Source: Oceanospirillaceae bacterium
Lineage (GTDB): Bacteria > Pseudomonadota > Gammaproteobacteria > Pseudomonadales > Balneatricaceae
Direction of reading: 5' to 3'
Assembly (NCBI GenBank): GCA_029938085.1
Contig: JAPYOS010000005.1
Location: 154,677-218,676, forward strand
DNA length: 64,000 nt
Shown: positions 35,585 through 45,896 of the stretch, one piece after another
Position numbering within the stretch: position 1 is the stretch's first letter
How the letters are laid out: every line of letters begins with the position of its first letter
The notes under the pieces: generated by a model
Databases searched by the model: none
The model's input: the letters and a program-made list of their open reading frames with translations, nothing else
What the model was told of the DNA's origin: nothing
Position numbers and translations under genes: made by a program

Positions 35585-37478
35585 CGTCCTTCACTCCAGT
35601 GGGGGGGGTGCTATCTAAACTCAACATACGGGCATCAAACATTTTTCGAGCTAAGGGTGCCGCAGCAGAACTACCGCCACCGCCATTTTCAATAATTACC
35701 GCAATGGCTATCACCGGGTCTTTGGCTGGAGCCCAGCCGATATAGAGGCCATGGTCACGAAAACGCTCGGCAATTTTAGCAGCATCATAGGTGTCGTCTT
35801 GCTTAATGCCTAACACCTGTGCAGTACCGGTTTTACCTGCCATCTTATAACTGCTGTTAGCCCCGCTTCGCCGACCCGTGCCCTTTTTACCATGCATTAC
35901 ATCCACCATTGCCGCGTGTACTTTGTTCCAATCGCTAGGGCGGTTGAGTGACACGTTAGCCGGCTGGACTGGGTCTTTACGACCTAGGTCGCTAACCTTA
36001 TTTACAGCTTCGCCATCAATGGCTTTGATCATACGAATTTGATGCCACTCACCCTTGTTGGCCAATACCATGGCCATGGTTGCCAACTGTGTGGGTGTGG
36101 CAGACAAAAACCCCTGGCCGATGCCCATATTCAACGAGTCTCCTGGAAACCAAGACGCATTACGATTAATTCGTTTCCACTGTTTAGTGGGCAACACCGC
36201 TTTGGTGGCTTCGGGCTGATCAGCAATAGTCACCTGACCGAGGCCAAATTTGGCCAAGTAATTGGCCATGGGCTCGTTACCCATGATATGGGAAATAGTG
36301 TAATAGTAAGTATCCACCGACTCAACGATAGACTTATGCATATCAACTCGGCCGTGACCGCCTTCTTTCCAGTCTCGATACAGGCGCCCACCTTCGGTAA
36401 GCTGATAGAAACCTGGGTCCCAAATGGAGTAGTTGCGAGCAATGATGCCGGTATCAATGCCGGCTAAAGAAATGACCGGCTTTACCGTGGATGCCGGTGG
36501 GTAACGACCCCGCAGGGCACGGTTGAAGAGGGGTAAATCATCAGATTCGCGTAAGGCTTGGTAGTTAGCACGACTGATACCCGTAACAAATTGATTAGCG
36601 CCATAACTAGGGGCACTGGCCATCGCCAAGACACCGCCGGTATTTGGGTCAATCGCCACAATAGCACCGCGTTTTCCCTTCAATAACTGTGCCGCTTGCT
36701 GCTGCAACTGCGCATCTAAGAATAAGGTGAGGTCTCTACCGGGCACCGGCTCCAATCGATTTAACACCTGTAACACGCGCCCACGGGCATTGGTTTCTAC
36801 GGTTTGGTGGCCTACGGTGCCATGCAACTCAGATTCGTAGAAGCGCTCCAAACCTAGCTTACCCACATGATGGGTGGCACTGTAATTGGTGGCGTCTAAT
36901 TTGGCGAGCTCGCGATCGTTAATACGGCCGACATAGCCTAAAGCGTGCACAAAACCATCGTCCAGTGGGTAATAGCGCACCAATTCTGGGACGATACGAA
37001 CGCCCGGGAAACGGTGTTGGTTGACGGTGATTTGTGCAATTTCAGTTTCATTAAGCTGAAACTTTAAAGCCACAGGGCTATAGGGTCTACGGGGCTGATT
37101 CATGCGCCGTTTAAAACGCTTGATGTCATCCGCATCAACGCTCACCACTTGTGCCAAATCGGCTAGTGCTGCATCTACACCTTTACGACCACCGGGCAAG
37201 CGCTCCGGCACCAAGGTGAGGTTATGGCTAGCACGGTTGCCAGCTAACAACTGACCTTTGGTGTCGTAAATTAAACCCCGTGTAGGGGCCACCGCTTGTA
37301 GCTGCTGACGGTTGTCGTCTGACTCGGTTACATAGTGATCATATTGCCAAATTTGCAAATAGACCAACCGCGCCACCAACCCAGAAAACACCAATACAAT
37401 CAATAAAAGGGCCAGCCACAAACGACTATTGAACTGATCAAGCTCTTTGCGCTGGGTGTCCATTTTTGACCAAGGCAT
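35577..37478 (-). CDS. mrdA: Penicillin-binding protein 2 (transpeptidase MrdA)
   Basis: About 633 residues from ATG 37478 (another ATG five codons on). A single N-terminal membrane helix (about residues 20-40) precedes the pedestal domain (QAVAPTRGLIYD) and the transpeptidase domain with SxxK in PPASTVKPV, SxN-type SVDTY and KTG in MAGKTGTAQV. It crosslinks peptidoglycan during elongation. A longer open frame lies within rlmH and is rejected. The start follows the rlmH stop by 11 bases. Confidence 0.95.
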   Translation of the reverse strand: MPWSKMDTQRKELDQFNSRLWLALLLIVLVFSGLVARLVYLQIWQYDHYVTESDDNRQQLQAVAPTRGLIYDTKGQLLAGNRASHNLTLVPERLPGGRKGVDAALADLAQVVSVDADDIKRFKRRMNQPRRPYSPVALKFQLNETEIAQITVNQHRFPGVRIVPELVRYYPLDDGFVHALGYVGRINDRELAKLDATNYSATHHVGKLGLERFYESELHGTVGHQTVETNARGRVLQVLNRLEPVPGRDLTLFLDAQLQQQAAQLLKGKRGAIVAIDPNTGGVLAMASAPSYGANQFVTGISRANYQALRESDDLPLFNRALRGRYPPASTVKPVISLAGIDTGIIARNYSIWDPGFYQLTEGGRLYRDWKEGGHGRVDMHKSIVESVDTYYYTISHIMGNEPMANYLAKFGLGQVTIADQPEATKAVLPTKQWKRINRNASWFPGDSLNMGIGQGFLSATPTQLATMAMVLANKGEWHQIRMIKAIDGEAVNKVSDLGRKDPVQPANVSLNRPSDWNKVHAAMVDVMHGKKGTGRRSGANSSYKMAGKTGTAQVLGIKQDDTYDAAKIAERFRDHGLYIGWAPAKDPVIAIAVIIENGGGGSSAAAPLARKMFDARMLSLDSTPPTGVKDDG

Positions 37479-37489
37479 AAGCGAGACTA

Positions 37490-37957
37490 CTACTTGTGGT
37501 AAGGATGATTGTTGAGCAAACTCCAGGCACGGTAGATTTGCTCGGCGAGTAACACTCGCACCAAGGGATGAGGCAATGTGAGGGGCGACAACGACCAACG
37601 CTGATCAGCGCGAGCCACGCAGTCTTTAGCCAGGCCATCTGGGCCACCAACCAACAAGGTGACGTTACAACCTAACATACGCCAAGCGCCACATTGTTTA
37701 GCCAGCTCTTGCGTACTCCAAGGCTTACCCAATACGTCTAACGCGATAACGTGGTCTTGAGCAGGAATGGCAGCCAACATTTGTTCGCCTTCTTTAGCAA
37801 TGGCACGGTTTAAGTCCGCGCCTTTGCCACGGAAACCAAGGCTCAGTTCCTGCAATTGAAGTTGCATGTCGTTGGGCATCCGTCGAGCGTACTCTTGGTA
37901 GCCTTCGGTAACCCAACTGGGCATCTTAGTGCCCACAGCAAGCAACTTAATTTTCAT
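37490..37957 (-). CDS. rlmH: 23S rRNA (pseudouridine1915-N3)-methyltransferase
   Basis: A 155-residue SPOUT methyltransferase, the exact length of E. coli RlmH. The knot region shows [10 protein letters not shown] and the C-terminal [23 protein letters not shown] in part, which bind S-adenosylmethionine. It methylates helix 69 of 23S rRNA in the assembled ribosome. One base separates it from rsfS. Confidence 0.97.
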   Translation of the reverse strand: MKIKLLAVGTKMPSWVTEGYQEYARRMPNDMQLQLQELSLGFRGKGADLNRAIAKEGEQMLAAIPAQDHVIALDVLGKPWSTQELAKQCGAWRMLGCNVTLLVGGPDGLAKDCVARADQRWSLSPLTLPHPLVRVLLAEQIYRAWSLLNNHPYHK

Positions 37958-38326
37958 CTAAGGGCGCGACTCAACCACACTCGACAGCTCTTGTTTTAGC
38001 GCTGGGTTCCACAAACGTTCGAGGTCGTAGAAGTCGCGGGCTTCAGCTTGCATAACGTGTACAACAACGTCACCCAGGTCAGAAAGTACCCAGTCACCGC
38101 TCATTTCGCCTTCAATGCCCAACGGCACAACACCATTTTGCTTGGCTTGAAATGACACTTCGTCAGCCAATGACTTCACATGGCGGTTTGAGGTGCCAGT
38201 GGCAATCACCATATAGTCGGTTACATTAGATAAGCCACGTACGTCAAGCTGCACGATGTCTTTACCTTTCATATCTTCTAAGGCGCTAGTAATCAGTTTT
38301 AATAAGTCTTCAATGGGCATAGCCAT
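37958..38326 (-). CDS. rsfS: Ribosome silencing factor
   Basis: A 122-residue RsfS/Iojap protein, which binds uL14 and blocks subunit joining in starved cells. The core [21 protein letters not shown] and [14 protein letters not shown] are family signatures. Start at the first ATG or at one two codons later is possible. It is followed by rlmH with no gap, the conserved gammaproteobacterial order. Confidence 0.96.
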   Translation of the reverse strand: MAMPIEDLLKLITSALEDMKGKDIVQLDVRGLSNVTDYMVIATGTSNRHVKSLADEVSFQAKQNGVVPLGIEGEMSGDWVLSDLGDVVVHVMQAEARDFYDLERLWNPALKQELSSVVESRP

Positions 38327-38374
38327 AATTTGTATTCCAATACTTCCAATAATAATTCAATTAATTGCCAACGG

Positions 38375-39058
38375 TTATATACCGTAAAGGCGTTCGTCTG
38401 CAATGTATTGTGCCACTGCAGGCGCTAAATTTAATGCACTAGGCTGTTGCCCCGTACACAGTTGTTGCCGTAACTGGGTTGCAGATACGGCATATTGCCC
38501 TAATTTCAGGTGAGCCACCTGTCCAAGTGGAGATGCCAATAACTGTTTGGCCTCTGCCACTTGATGAGCTGCATACCAAGTAAGCAGCTGGGTATTAGTC
38601 GGCCACTTTGCTTGCGGCCGAGAGAGCACTAACAAATGCCCGTACTCTAATAATTCTTGCCAGCGGTACCAGTACAAAAGGCCGGCAAAGGCATCTACGC
38701 CCAAACACCAAATCAGCGGTTGTTCGGGGCCTATTTCGGCCCTCACCTCAGCCATAGTCAACAGACTATAGCTTGGACCTTGGCGATGTAACTCTCTTTC
38801 ATCCACGGCCAACTGCTCATATTCAGAAGTGGCTAATGCCAACATCTGTGACCGTTGTTGTGCATTAGCCTGAGGTTCAAGGCGGTGCACTGGCTGGCTG
38901 TTGGGCAATAAATGCACCATTTGCGCTGGCGTCGCCTGCCCGCTCAAATACTGGCTCAGCTCAAGGGCCGAATTCACATGACCTTGGTGCACCGGGTCAA
39001 AGGTGCCGCCAAACAGCACCTTGGCACTGCATTTAGGTTCTGATATGACCGTCACCAA
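38375..39058 (-). CDS. nadD: Nicotinate-nucleotide adenylyltransferase
   Basis: About 227 residues. NadD makes nicotinate adenine dinucleotide in NAD synthesis. The N-terminal [12 protein letters not shown] carries the nucleotidyltransferase HxGH-type motif, and the C-terminal [12 protein letters not shown] the ISxTxxR motif. The start is ambiguous: TTG at 39058 or GTG at 39055, both inside the end of proA; no in-frame ATG lies before the core. Confidence 0.94.
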   Translation of the reverse strand: MVTVISEPKCSAKVLFGGTFDPVHQGHVNSALELSQYLSGQATPAQMVHLLPNSQPVHRLEPQANAQQRSQMLALATSEYEQLAVDERELHRQGPSYSLLTMAEVRAEIGPEQPLIWCLGVDAFAGLLYWYRWQELLEYGHLLVLSRPQAKWPTNTQLLTWYAAHQVAEAKQLLASPLGQVAHLKLGQYAVSATQLRQQLCTGQQPSALNLAPAVAQYIADERLYGI

Positions 39059-40301
39059 ATACGACGTACTTTTGCGAGGTCAAACCCTGTAAACCGACTG
39101 GGCCACGGGCATGGATTTTGTCTGTAGAGATGCCAATTTCAGCCCCTAAGCCATATTCAAAGCCATCGGCAAAGGCGGTAGAGGCATTGATCATCACCGA
39201 GCTCGAATCGACTTGGGCCATAAACAAGCGCGCCTTGGTAAAGTTTTCACTCACAATAGAATCGGTATGGTGCGAACCATAACGATTAATATGCTCTATT
39301 GCCTCTTGCATGTCTGCCACCACTTTCACAGACAACACGGGAGCCAAATATTCTGTACTCCAATCTTCTTGGCTCGCACTGATCTTTTTGCCTTGATAAC
39401 TACTAATCATGCCCATTGATTGTTCACACAGGCGTAGCTCTATATCAAATTCTTGATAGGCCTGCGCCAACTGCGGCAATATTTCTTGCGCCCTTGAAGC
39501 CGCGATCAACAACGACTCCATCGCATTACACACACCGTAACGGCGGGTTTTGGCATTAATGGCAATATTGATGGCTTTGCTGGCGTCAGCATCATCGTCT
39601 ATATACACGTGGCAATTGCCGTCCAAGTGTTTAATCACTGGAATACGTGCCTCGGCGCTCACGCGGGCAATTAAACTCTTGCCGCCACGGGGTACGATCA
39701 CGTCCACGTATTCGGTCATGGTGATTAGTTCACCTACGGCGGCACGATCGGTGGTGTCCACCACCTGCACACAAGCGGCTGGCAAACCGGCCGTTACCAA
39801 ACCTTGGGCCACGCAGGCGGCAATGGCTTGATTTGAATACTTGGCTTCTGAGCCGCCACGCAAAATGGCAGCGTTGCCAGATTTAATACATAAACTGGCG
39901 GCATCCACGGTAACGTTGGGGCGGGATTCGTAAATAATACCTACCACACCTAATGGCACGCGCATTTTACCCAATTGGATACCCGATGGCCGATAACTCA
40001 TGTCAGTTATCTCGCCCACGGGGTCGGCTAACTCCGCCACCTGACGCAGGCCCAACATCATAGCGTCGATGCCAGCATCGGTCACACGTAAGCGATCTAG
40101 CATGGCGTCGTCTAAGCCATTAGCCTGGCCGGCCTGTAAGTCCTTGTGATTGGCGCTTTTAAGACTCTCTCGGGCCTCATTAAGCGCATCTGCCATGGCC
40201 AATAAAGCGTTATTTTTGGTCATGGTCGGCGCAGCCGCAAGCACCGATGATGTGGCTTTAGCTCGGGTACCTAACTGCTGCATGTAATCCGCGACAGACA
40301 T
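39033..40301 (-). CDS. proA: Gamma-glutamyl phosphate reductase
   Basis: A 422-residue NADPH-dependent enzyme of the aldehyde dehydrogenase fold, second step of proline synthesis. Visible are [20 protein letters not shown] in part, the catalytic cysteine in [13 protein letters not shown], and [15 protein letters not shown] at the end. It heads the proA-nadD-rsfS-rlmH-mrdA-rodA run; proB is not in the window. Confidence 0.96.
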   Translation of the reverse strand: MSVADYMQQLGTRAKATSSVLAAAPTMTKNNALLAMADALNEARESLKSANHKDLQAGQANGLDDAMLDRLRVTDAGIDAMMLGLRQVAELADPVGEITDMSYRPSGIQLGKMRVPLGVVGIIYESRPNVTVDAASLCIKSGNAAILRGGSEAKYSNQAIAACVAQGLVTAGLPAACVQVVDTTDRAAVGELITMTEYVDVIVPRGGKSLIARVSAEARIPVIKHLDGNCHVYIDDDADASKAINIAINAKTRRYGVCNAMESLLIAASRAQEILPQLAQAYQEFDIELRLCEQSMGMISSYQGKKISASQEDWSTEYLAPVLSVKVVADMQEAIEHINRYGSHHTDSIVSENFTKARLFMAQVDSSSVMINASTAFADGFEYGLGAEIGISTDKIHARGPVGLQGLTSQKYVVFGDGHIRT

Positions 40302-40328
40302 GACATTTTCTCGTGTTAACTGTGAATA

Positions 40329-40353
40329 ATTATAGCGCGCATATTATAGCGCG
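40329..40353 (-). promoter_or_regulatory. Tandem TATAAT elements upstream of proA
   Basis: The 11-base sequence ATTATAGCGCG occurs twice (40329-40339 and 40343-40353); on the minus strand each gives CGCTATAAT. The copies lie 28-52 bases before the proA start and look like two -10 boxes. I find no good -35 box at 17 bases, so this is tentative. Confidence 0.35.
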
Positions 40354-40378
40354 ATTTGAAGGCAAATAGAGAAAAAAG

Positions 40379-41008
40379 TTACACCCCCCAAGCGGGCACT
40401 AACGACTGCGGCAAACCGATTTGAGATAGAATTCGAGCCACCACAAAATCGACCATATCTTCGACACTTTGAGGGCGGTTATAAAACCCCGGGCTAGCCG
40501 GAATCACCACCGCCCCCATACGTGTCAATTTGAGCATGTGCTCGAGATGAATTTCTGAGTAAGGTGCTTCTCGCGGTACTAAAATAAGCTTGCGGCGCTC
40601 TTTTAAATGCACGTCTGCGGCCCGCTCAATGAGGTTATTGCTGGCGCCACAGGCAATGGCCGATAAACTACCCGTACTGCACGGACACACCACCATCACA
40701 TCACCACCACCCGAACCCGACGCCACGGGCGCCATCCATTGCTGCTTAGCAAATACTTTTAACTGCTCAGACTCAGCCCCATACAAATCGCTAAAAAAGG
40801 CTTGCATAGCCGCCGTAGCGGCCGGCACCTTAAGGTCGGTTTCTGTAGCCAACACCACCTGCGCCGCAGCCGAAACCAGCAACGACACCTGACAGCCAGC
40901 CCCTAGCAAGCATTCGAGCAAGCGCAAACCGTATTGCGCACCCGACGCACCCGTAATGGCGAGGGTTATTTTGAGATTATCGGGGCTCGACAAGGACACT
41001 GACGTCAT
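40379..41008 (-). CDS. ubiX: Flavin prenyltransferase
   Basis: About 209 residues. UbiX makes prenylated FMN for the UbiD decarboxylase in ubiquinone synthesis. Marks are [20 protein letters not shown] in part, [31 protein letters not shown] in part and [20 protein letters not shown] in part. ATG 41008 is preferred over the GTG four codons upstream. It is divergent from fbp and 78 bases from proA. Confidence 0.95.
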   Translation of the reverse strand: MTSVSLSSPDNLKITLAITGASGAQYGLRLLECLLGAGCQVSLLVSAAAQVVLATETDLKVPAATAAMQAFFSDLYGAESEQLKVFAKQQWMAPVASGSGGGDVMVVCPCSTGSLSAIACGASNNLIERAADVHLKERRKLILVPREAPYSEIHLEHMLKLTRMGAVVIPASPGFYNRPQSVEDMVDFVVARILSQIGLPQSLVPAWGV

Positions 41009-41133
41009 ACGTGATTTCACTAATAATTATTTAGCGCTTATTGTAACAGCTTATTTAAACCATCGGCACAAGCCAGTTCACTCGCCCCTTCAGCACCCAA
41101 AAAACCCACAAAAGAGCACGACTTACGACTTAA

Positions 41134-41167
41134 GCCGCAAGACTTTTTGCCGCAAGTGACATATAAT
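41134..41167 (+). promoter_or_regulatory. Candidate fbp promoter region with direct repeats
   Basis: GCCGCAAG is repeated at 41134-41141 and 41149-41156, just upstream of TATAAT at 41162-41167, 45 bases before fbp. The repeats sit where a -35 box would be expected, so they could be an activator or repressor site. Tentative. Confidence 0.3.
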
Positions 41168-41212
41168 TATGCACACATTTTAGCCCTGCAAATGGACACC
41201 CCTTAAAATCTC

Positions 41213-42187
41213 ATGTTGAGCCTCAACCAAGCCCTTGAGCAAGCCCAAGTTGACCCACAACTTGTGTCCCTAATCGACTCCATCACCACCACTTGTAAAA
41301 ACATTGCCGAACGCCTACGTGGCGGCGCTTTAAGCGGCCTTTATGGGTCTGCCGAACAAGAAAATGTGCAGGGTGAAGTGCAGAAAAAACTAGACGTTAT
41401 TTCCAACGACTTACTCAAACAAGTATTGCTGGCTAATCGCAGCGTTGCAGGCATCGCTTCCGAGGAAGAAGACGACGTCATTGCGGGCAACCCCGAGGGC
41501 GATTACTTAGTTACATTTGACCCATTGGATGGCAGCTCCAACATCGACATTAACGTCACTGTGGGCACTATTTTTTCTGTCTTAGCCGCGCCTAACGATG
41601 GTCTTGAAATCACCACTAACACTTTCTTACAAGCAGGCCGCAAACAAATCGCAGCCGGTTACGTGCTCTACGGCCCATCCGTCATTTTAGCCTTAACCAC
41701 AGGCCATGGCGTTGCCATGTATAATTTAGGTGCTGATGGCGATTTTCATCAGACCCACGACCAAATTCAAGTACCTGAAAGCACTCAAGAATTTGCCATT
41801 AACATGTCCAATCAACGCTTTTGGCAAGCGCCAATGCAAGGTTATGTTAACGACTTGCTGCTAGGCGAAGAAGGCCCCATTGGCAAGCGCTTCAACATGC
41901 GCTGGATTGCCTCAATGGTGGCAGAAGTACATCGCATCCTCACCCGTGGCGGTGTATTTATGTACCCCTACGACAGCCGCGACCCAAGCAAGGCCGGCAA
42001 GCTGCGCCTCATGTATGAAGGCAACCCCATGAGCTTTTTAATTGAGCAGGCCGGTGGCGCTGCCAGCAACACAGAAATCCCGATTATGGACATAGAGCCC
42101 AACCACATTCACCAGCGTGTACCGGTGATATTGGGGTCTAAGCAAGAAGTTGAGCGGGTTAACCGCTACCATAACGCATCACTTTAG
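41213..42187 (+). CDS. fbp: Fructose-1,6-bisphosphatase class 1
   Basis: A 324-residue Mg-dependent phosphatase of gluconeogenesis. The metal-binding segment [14 protein letters not shown] begins near residue 103, EEEDDV lies before it, and [15 protein letters not shown] plus [18 protein letters not shown] in part are typical of class 1. Length is normal. It is 31 bases upstream of ppa. Confidence 0.96.
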   Translation: MLSLNQALEQAQVDPQLVSLIDSITTTCKNIAERLRGGALSGLYGSAEQENVQGEVQKKLDVISNDLLKQVLLANRSVAGIASEEEDDVIAGNPEGDYLVTFDPLDGSSNIDINVTVGTIFSVLAAPNDGLEITTNTFLQAGRKQIAAGYVLYGPSVILALTTGHGVAMYNLGADGDFHQTHDQIQVPESTQEFAINMSNQRFWQAPMQGYVNDLLLGEEGPIGKRFNMRWIASMVAEVHRILTRGGVFMYPYDSRDPSKAGKLRLMYEGNPMSFLIEQAGGAASNTEIPIMDIEPNHIHQRVPVILGSKQEVERVNRYHNASL

Positions 42188-42218
42188 ATATTAACCTTTA
42201 TTAGGATCCAATTAGATC

Positions 42219-42746
42219 ATGAGCTATCAATCCATCCCCGCTGGCAAAGATTTGCCTAACGATATTTATGTTGTTATCGAAATTCCTGCCAACAGCAGCC
42301 CGGTAAAGTACGAAATCGACAAAGACGCAGACGCCTTATTTGTTGATCGCTTCATGGCATCACCCATGTTTTACCCAGCCAACTACGGCTACATCAACAA
42401 CACGCTTGCAGATGACGGCGACGCCTTAGACGTATTGGTTGTAACCCCTTACCCAGTAGTGCCTGGTAGCGTAATTCGCTGTCGCCCTGTTGGCGTTTTG
42501 AACATGACTGATGAAGCCGGCGAAGATGCCAAGCTATTGGCAGTGCCACATGAAAAGCTGACTCAAGCCTACAACGATGTACAAGACATTGCAGACTTAC
42601 CTGATTTGCTACTTAATCAAATCAAAGAGTTCTTTGAAAACTACAAGAACCTAGAAAAAGGCAAGTGGGTTAAGGTAGAAAGCTGGGAAGGCGCCGAGTC
42701 TGCCAAGGCTAAAATCCAAGTGGCAGCAGCTGCTTACAAAGGCTAA
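42219..42746 (+). CDS. ppa: Inorganic pyrophosphatase
   Basis: A 175-residue family I soluble pyrophosphatase. The signature [10 protein letters not shown] and the upstream [17 protein letters not shown] in part carry the metal-binding aspartates; KWVKVESW near the C-terminus is usual. The same length as E. coli Ppa. It follows fbp and is probably cotranscribed. Confidence 0.97.
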   Translation: MSYQSIPAGKDLPNDIYVVIEIPANSSPVKYEIDKDADALFVDRFMASPMFYPANYGYINNTLADDGDALDVLVVTPYPVVPGSVIRCRPVGVLNMTDEAGEDAKLLAVPHEKLTQAYNDVQDIADLPDLLLNQIKEFFENYKNLEKGKWVKVESWEGAESAKAKIQVAAAAYKG

Positions 42747-42757
42747 TACGCCTTTGT
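42736..42757 (+). terminator. Hairpin spanning the ppa stop codon
   Basis: ACAAAGGC (42736-42743) and GCCTTTGT (42750-42757) form a perfect 8-bp stem with a 6-base loop that contains the TAA stop. No T run follows, so it may act together with the larger repeat just downstream. Confidence 0.45.
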
Positions 42758-42760
42758 AGT

Positions 42761-42827
42761 ATGGATTGCCACGTCGCTTTGCTCCTCGCAATGAGCTTAT
42801 TATTGCGAACGCAACGCGGCAATCCAT
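42761..42827. repeat. Inverted dispersed repeat between convergent ppa and DUF2333 genes
   Basis: ATGGATTGCC at 42761-42770 is the inverse of GGCAATCCAT at 42818-42827, and CGCAAT/ATTGCG lie inside, so the 67-base unit folds into a long hairpin. Its right arm (42805-42826) shares 18 of 22 bases with 12773-12794. The position between two converging genes fits a bidirectional terminator or mRNA end stabiliser. Confidence 0.75.
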
Positions 42828-42831
42828 TGCG

Positions 42832-43842
42832 TTACCCCTGCGTTAACAAACCACGCAAATCAATAATGGCCGCATTGGCTCTAGAAATATAAGACGCCAT
42901 CACCAACGAGTGATTCGCCACCAACCCAAACCCCGAACCATTCATAATCATCGGACTCCACACCGATTCCTGCGTAGCTTCTAGCTCGCGAATAATTTGT
43001 CGCAAACTCACTAGCGCATTTTTCTTTTCCAATACTGGCGCAAAATCCACCTCTACGGCACGCAACAACTGAACCAAAGCCCAACTTGCGCCACGAGCCT
43101 CGTAAAACACATCATCAATTTCTGACCAAGGTGTCTTAATTTCCCTTTCTGCGGCGTTATTGGTAGATTGCGTGGCCGCACTATCGCCAGCTAAATCGGT
43201 ATTGAGCCGCTTCTGGCCCACGCTCGCACTCAAGCGCTGTGACAAACTGCCTAAACGTGTTTCAACATCGCCCAACCAGCGGGTTAAGTTATCGGCCCTT
43301 GCATAAAATTGAGCTTCACCTTGCTGTCGATCAGCCAACCGCTGCAAATAACGGGTGAGGGCTTGCTTGCCGGTTTTATACTCACCTTCGGTAGAGGGCA
43401 AAAGCCAACTATCACTGTCAAAGTTAAACTGCGGTTCAGCAACAGCCAAATCAGCGTCTTCGGTAGATTGGGATTGCGAGCGACTAAAGTCTTTACGCAT
43501 AGCGCGAGACATGTCTCGAATCTGAATAAGGACACCAAACTCCCAGTTAGGGATATTATCCATAAATACGCCGGGCAAAATCATGTCATTGGTTAAATAG
43601 CCGCCCGGCTTATCGGTTAAGGTGGTGGCTAAATGCAACAACGTTTGGGTGGTTGCGGCACCTGTGACCGTACCCTTGGTGGGTGGGTTTGCCAAATCTG
43701 GCTCACTGTTCCAGTAGAAACCCAGCACCAATGCCACCAATAGGTAGATCACCAACACTACAGCTAAACCCCGCAACAGCCAGTGGCTGCCATCAAAGTA
43801 GTCTTCTTTTATGTTTCTAAATCCTTGTTTAAACTGCAGCAT
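42832..43842 (-). CDS. DUF2333 family membrane-anchored protein
   Basis: A 336-residue protein with one membrane helix near residues 24-45 (LRGLAVVLVIYLLVALVLGF) and a large periplasmic part rich in helices. GGYLTNDMILPGVFMDNIPNWEFG in part is characteristic of DUF2333, common in Pseudomonas and relatives. Function unknown. It lies 46 bases after a lipoprotein gene on the same strand, and both may act in the envelope. Confidence 0.88.
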   Translation of the reverse strand: MLQFKQGFRNIKEDYFDGSHWLLRGLAVVLVIYLLVALVLGFYWNSEPDLANPPTKGTVTGAATTQTLLHLATTLTDKPGGYLTNDMILPGVFMDNIPNWEFGVLIQIRDMSRAMRKDFSRSQSQSTEDADLAVAEPQFNFDSDSWLLPSTEGEYKTGKQALTRYLQRLADRQQGEAQFYARADNLTRWLGDVETRLGSLSQRLSASVGQKRLNTDLAGDSAATQSTNNAAEREIKTPWSEIDDVFYEARGASWALVQLLRAVEVDFAPVLEKKNALVSLRQIIRELEATQESVWSPMIMNGSGFGLVANHSLVMASYISRANAAIIDLRGLLTQG

Positions 43843-43888
43843 CGTTGGTCCTTTATGTCAAAATGCGGTGTTGATACGATATATGGTG

Positions 43889-44806
43889 CTAATGATCATA
43901 AACTTCAAGCTCATCCACGCGCGCAACATAGTTAACCTCTATACGAGCCGGTGCACCACGCTTTATATTAGCTCTAATACGCAACTCTGGGTCTGCACTG
44001 TTCATGGTTTGATAAAGCCACCGTGCTTGGGAGTCTTTAGGTGCAACTATTAGCATAGTCGCTTTAAGGGATTGTGCTTTCAACGCCAACCGCATCAACC
44101 AGGCAATCGTAGCCTCGTCTTGTTGCTGTAGTTGTGCTGATGTCAGGGCCAAAATCTGAGTGCGTAATGCTGGCTTTTGTGTCTCCGGCATGCTCTCCAT
44201 GGCGGCTTTAGGTTTCGGCTGACGAGCAGCAATCAACTTGAGCATGGCAGGCCCTTCTGCATGAGCTGGCAAGACCCCTAGCGCCCGCGTCAAATACACC
44301 TGCGCCTGTGCAACCTTACCTTGTTTTAAACTACTTCTAACTAACTCATAGTAGCGCTGCACAATTTGCTCTAGGGCCACCAAGGCCTGTGGGTTTTTGG
44401 GTTGTTTTACTAACACGCGCTGTAAATAGTTGTATGCACTGTTACCTTTAGGTGTAGTCAGCCGGTCCTGACTAAAGGCCCAACCCGCTTCGCCCAACCA
44501 AAAAGACACGGTATCTTTAATTGCCGGCGTTTTTGTCGGCTGCTTGGCAGTCGACACTTCAGTTTTGTCACTAGCCACCTCAGTGGCACTAGTGGTGGCC
44601 GCGGCGCTAGCTTTTTCAGTTGCTTGGTTGGACGGCGTTGGCGCTTCAGCCGCCTGGGACGATTGCTCTCGACTAGGCTGAAGTTGCACATTGGCCTCTG
44701 TAGCGGGCTTGATCTCAGGCGCAGAACAGCCGCTAATCGACAAAAACAACACCAATAGCAAGCCACCAAGTACATGCTGTTGACTAAAAAAATGGATAAA
44801 ATACAT
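43889..44806 (-). CDS. Putative lipoprotein with TPR-like helical repeats
   Basis: A 305-residue protein I do not recognise as a named family. A signal peptide ends in a SISGC lipobox near residue 27. Residues 30-95 are a low-complexity Ala/Thr/Ser/Glu/Lys linker. Then come helices resembling tetratricopeptide repeats (YNYLQRVLVKQPKNPQALVAL, then GKVAQAQVYLTRALGVLPAHAEG, each in part). The linker would let the domain reach across the periplasm. It is upstream of DUF2333 in one unit and divergent from aroQ. Confidence 0.7.
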   Translation of the reverse strand: MYFIHFFSQQHVLGGLLLVLFLSISGCSAPEIKPATEANVQLQPSREQSSQAAEAPTPSNQATEKASAAATTSATEVASDKTEVSTAKQPTKTPAIKDTVSFWLGEAGWAFSQDRLTTPKGNSAYNYLQRVLVKQPKNPQALVALEQIVQRYYELVRSSLKQGKVAQAQVYLTRALGVLPAHAEGPAMLKLIAARQPKPKAAMESMPETQKPALRTQILALTSAQLQQQDEATIAWLMRLALKAQSLKATMLIVAPKDSQARWLYQTMNSADPELRIRANIKRGAPARIEVNYVARVDELEVYDH

Positions 44807-44961
44807 ACAACGACCTAAAGTGATTTATCACCCCTAGAGTATCAGACTAGACACGCCGCCTCTAGGATTAAATAAATTACAAAAACTTCGGCAAAATTCC
44901 TGCAACATGCTATCATCTCCATATAACTTCAACATTTTGTTGCAGCAACGGATAGATTTTA

Positions 44962-45402
44962 ATGGCTCAAATCTTGCTACTTAACGGCCCAAACCTTAAC
45001 CTTTTAGGGCAACGGGAACCAGGCATTTACGGCGCTCTCACCTTGGCGCAGATTGAATCTCAATGCCAACAGCAATGCCAACAAGCCAAGGTTACGCTCG
45101 ACTGCCTACAAAGCAACGCTGAGCACGAACTCATTCAAGCCATACACGCCTCAGCAGACCAAGCTGTAGAATTTATTGTTATCAACCCAGCTGCATTCAC
45201 CCACACCAGCATCGCCTTAAGAGATGCCTTGTTGGGCGTTAACATTCCTTTTATTGAAGTGCACTTAAGCAATGTGCATCAGCGCGAAACTTTTCGCCAC
45301 CATTCCTATTTATCCGACATTGCCCAGGGCGTTATTTGTGGCCTAGGTGCTGACGGTTACCGTTTTGCTATGGACGCCGCCATTGGCCGTCTAAGCAGTT
45401 AA
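44962..45402 (+). CDS. aroQ: 3-dehydroquinate dehydratase type II
   Basis: A 146-residue shikimate-pathway enzyme. [19 protein letters not shown] carries the catalytic arginine and tyrosine; [17 protein letters not shown] and [19 protein letters not shown] in part are family signatures. It is 29 bases upstream of accB, the common aroQ-accB-accC order. Confidence 0.97.
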   Translation: MAQILLLNGPNLNLLGQREPGIYGALTLAQIESQCQQQCQQAKVTLDCLQSNAEHELIQAIHASADQAVEFIVINPAAFTHTSIALRDALLGVNIPFIEVHLSNVHQRETFRHHSYLSDIAQGVICGLGADGYRFAMDAAIGRLSS

Positions 45403-45431
45403 TTATTATTATAAAATCATAGAGAGATCCC

Positions 45432-45881
45432 ATGGATATTCGTAAAGTTAAAAAACTCATCGAGTTGCTAGAAGAATCTGACATTAACGAAATTGAAATT
45501 AAAGAAGGTGAAGAATCGGTACGTATTAGCCGCGGTTCACCGGGCATGATGATGGCTTCTGCTGCGCCTGTAATGCAAGCAGCGCCCGTTGCAGCCATTG
45601 CCGCTCCCGCCGCCGCTCCAAGCGTACCTGCTGCCCCAGCCGTTAGCGGCCATGCCGTTGTATCGCCTATGGTCGGCACTTTCTACCGCTGCCCGTCACC
45701 AGGCGCGCCAGCATTTTCAGAAGTAGGCCAAACCGTTAAGGAAGGCGATGTTATTTGTATCATCGAAGCTATGAAGATGATGAACCAAATCGAAGCTGAC
45801 AAGTCCGGTACTATTACCGCAGTATTGGTTGAAGACGGCGAAGCCGTTGAATTTGATCAACCTCTGGTCACCATTGCCTAA
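45432..45881 (+). CDS. accB: Biotin carboxyl carrier protein of acetyl-CoA carboxylase
   Basis: A 149-residue protein with an N-terminal helical part, an Ala/Pro-rich hinge (about 40-70) and a biotinyl domain. The biotinylated lysine is in IEAMKMM (residue about 115) and the thumb-type [14 protein letters not shown] is present. It carries carboxybiotin between AccC and AccAD in fatty-acid synthesis. Confidence 0.97.
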   Translation: MDIRKVKKLIELLEESDINEIEIKEGEESVRISRGSPGMMMASAAPVMQAAPVAAIAAPAAAPSVPAAPAVSGHAVVSPMVGTFYRCPSPGAPAFSEVGQTVKEGDVICIIEAMKMMNQIEADKSGTITAVLVEDGEAVEFDQPLVTIA

Positions 45882-45896
45882 TTGCCGGAGTTTCCC

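Noticed and set aside
37479..37598. N-terminal extension of mrdA
   Set aside because: It lies entirely in rlmH, which is a complete 155-residue gene of the expected length.
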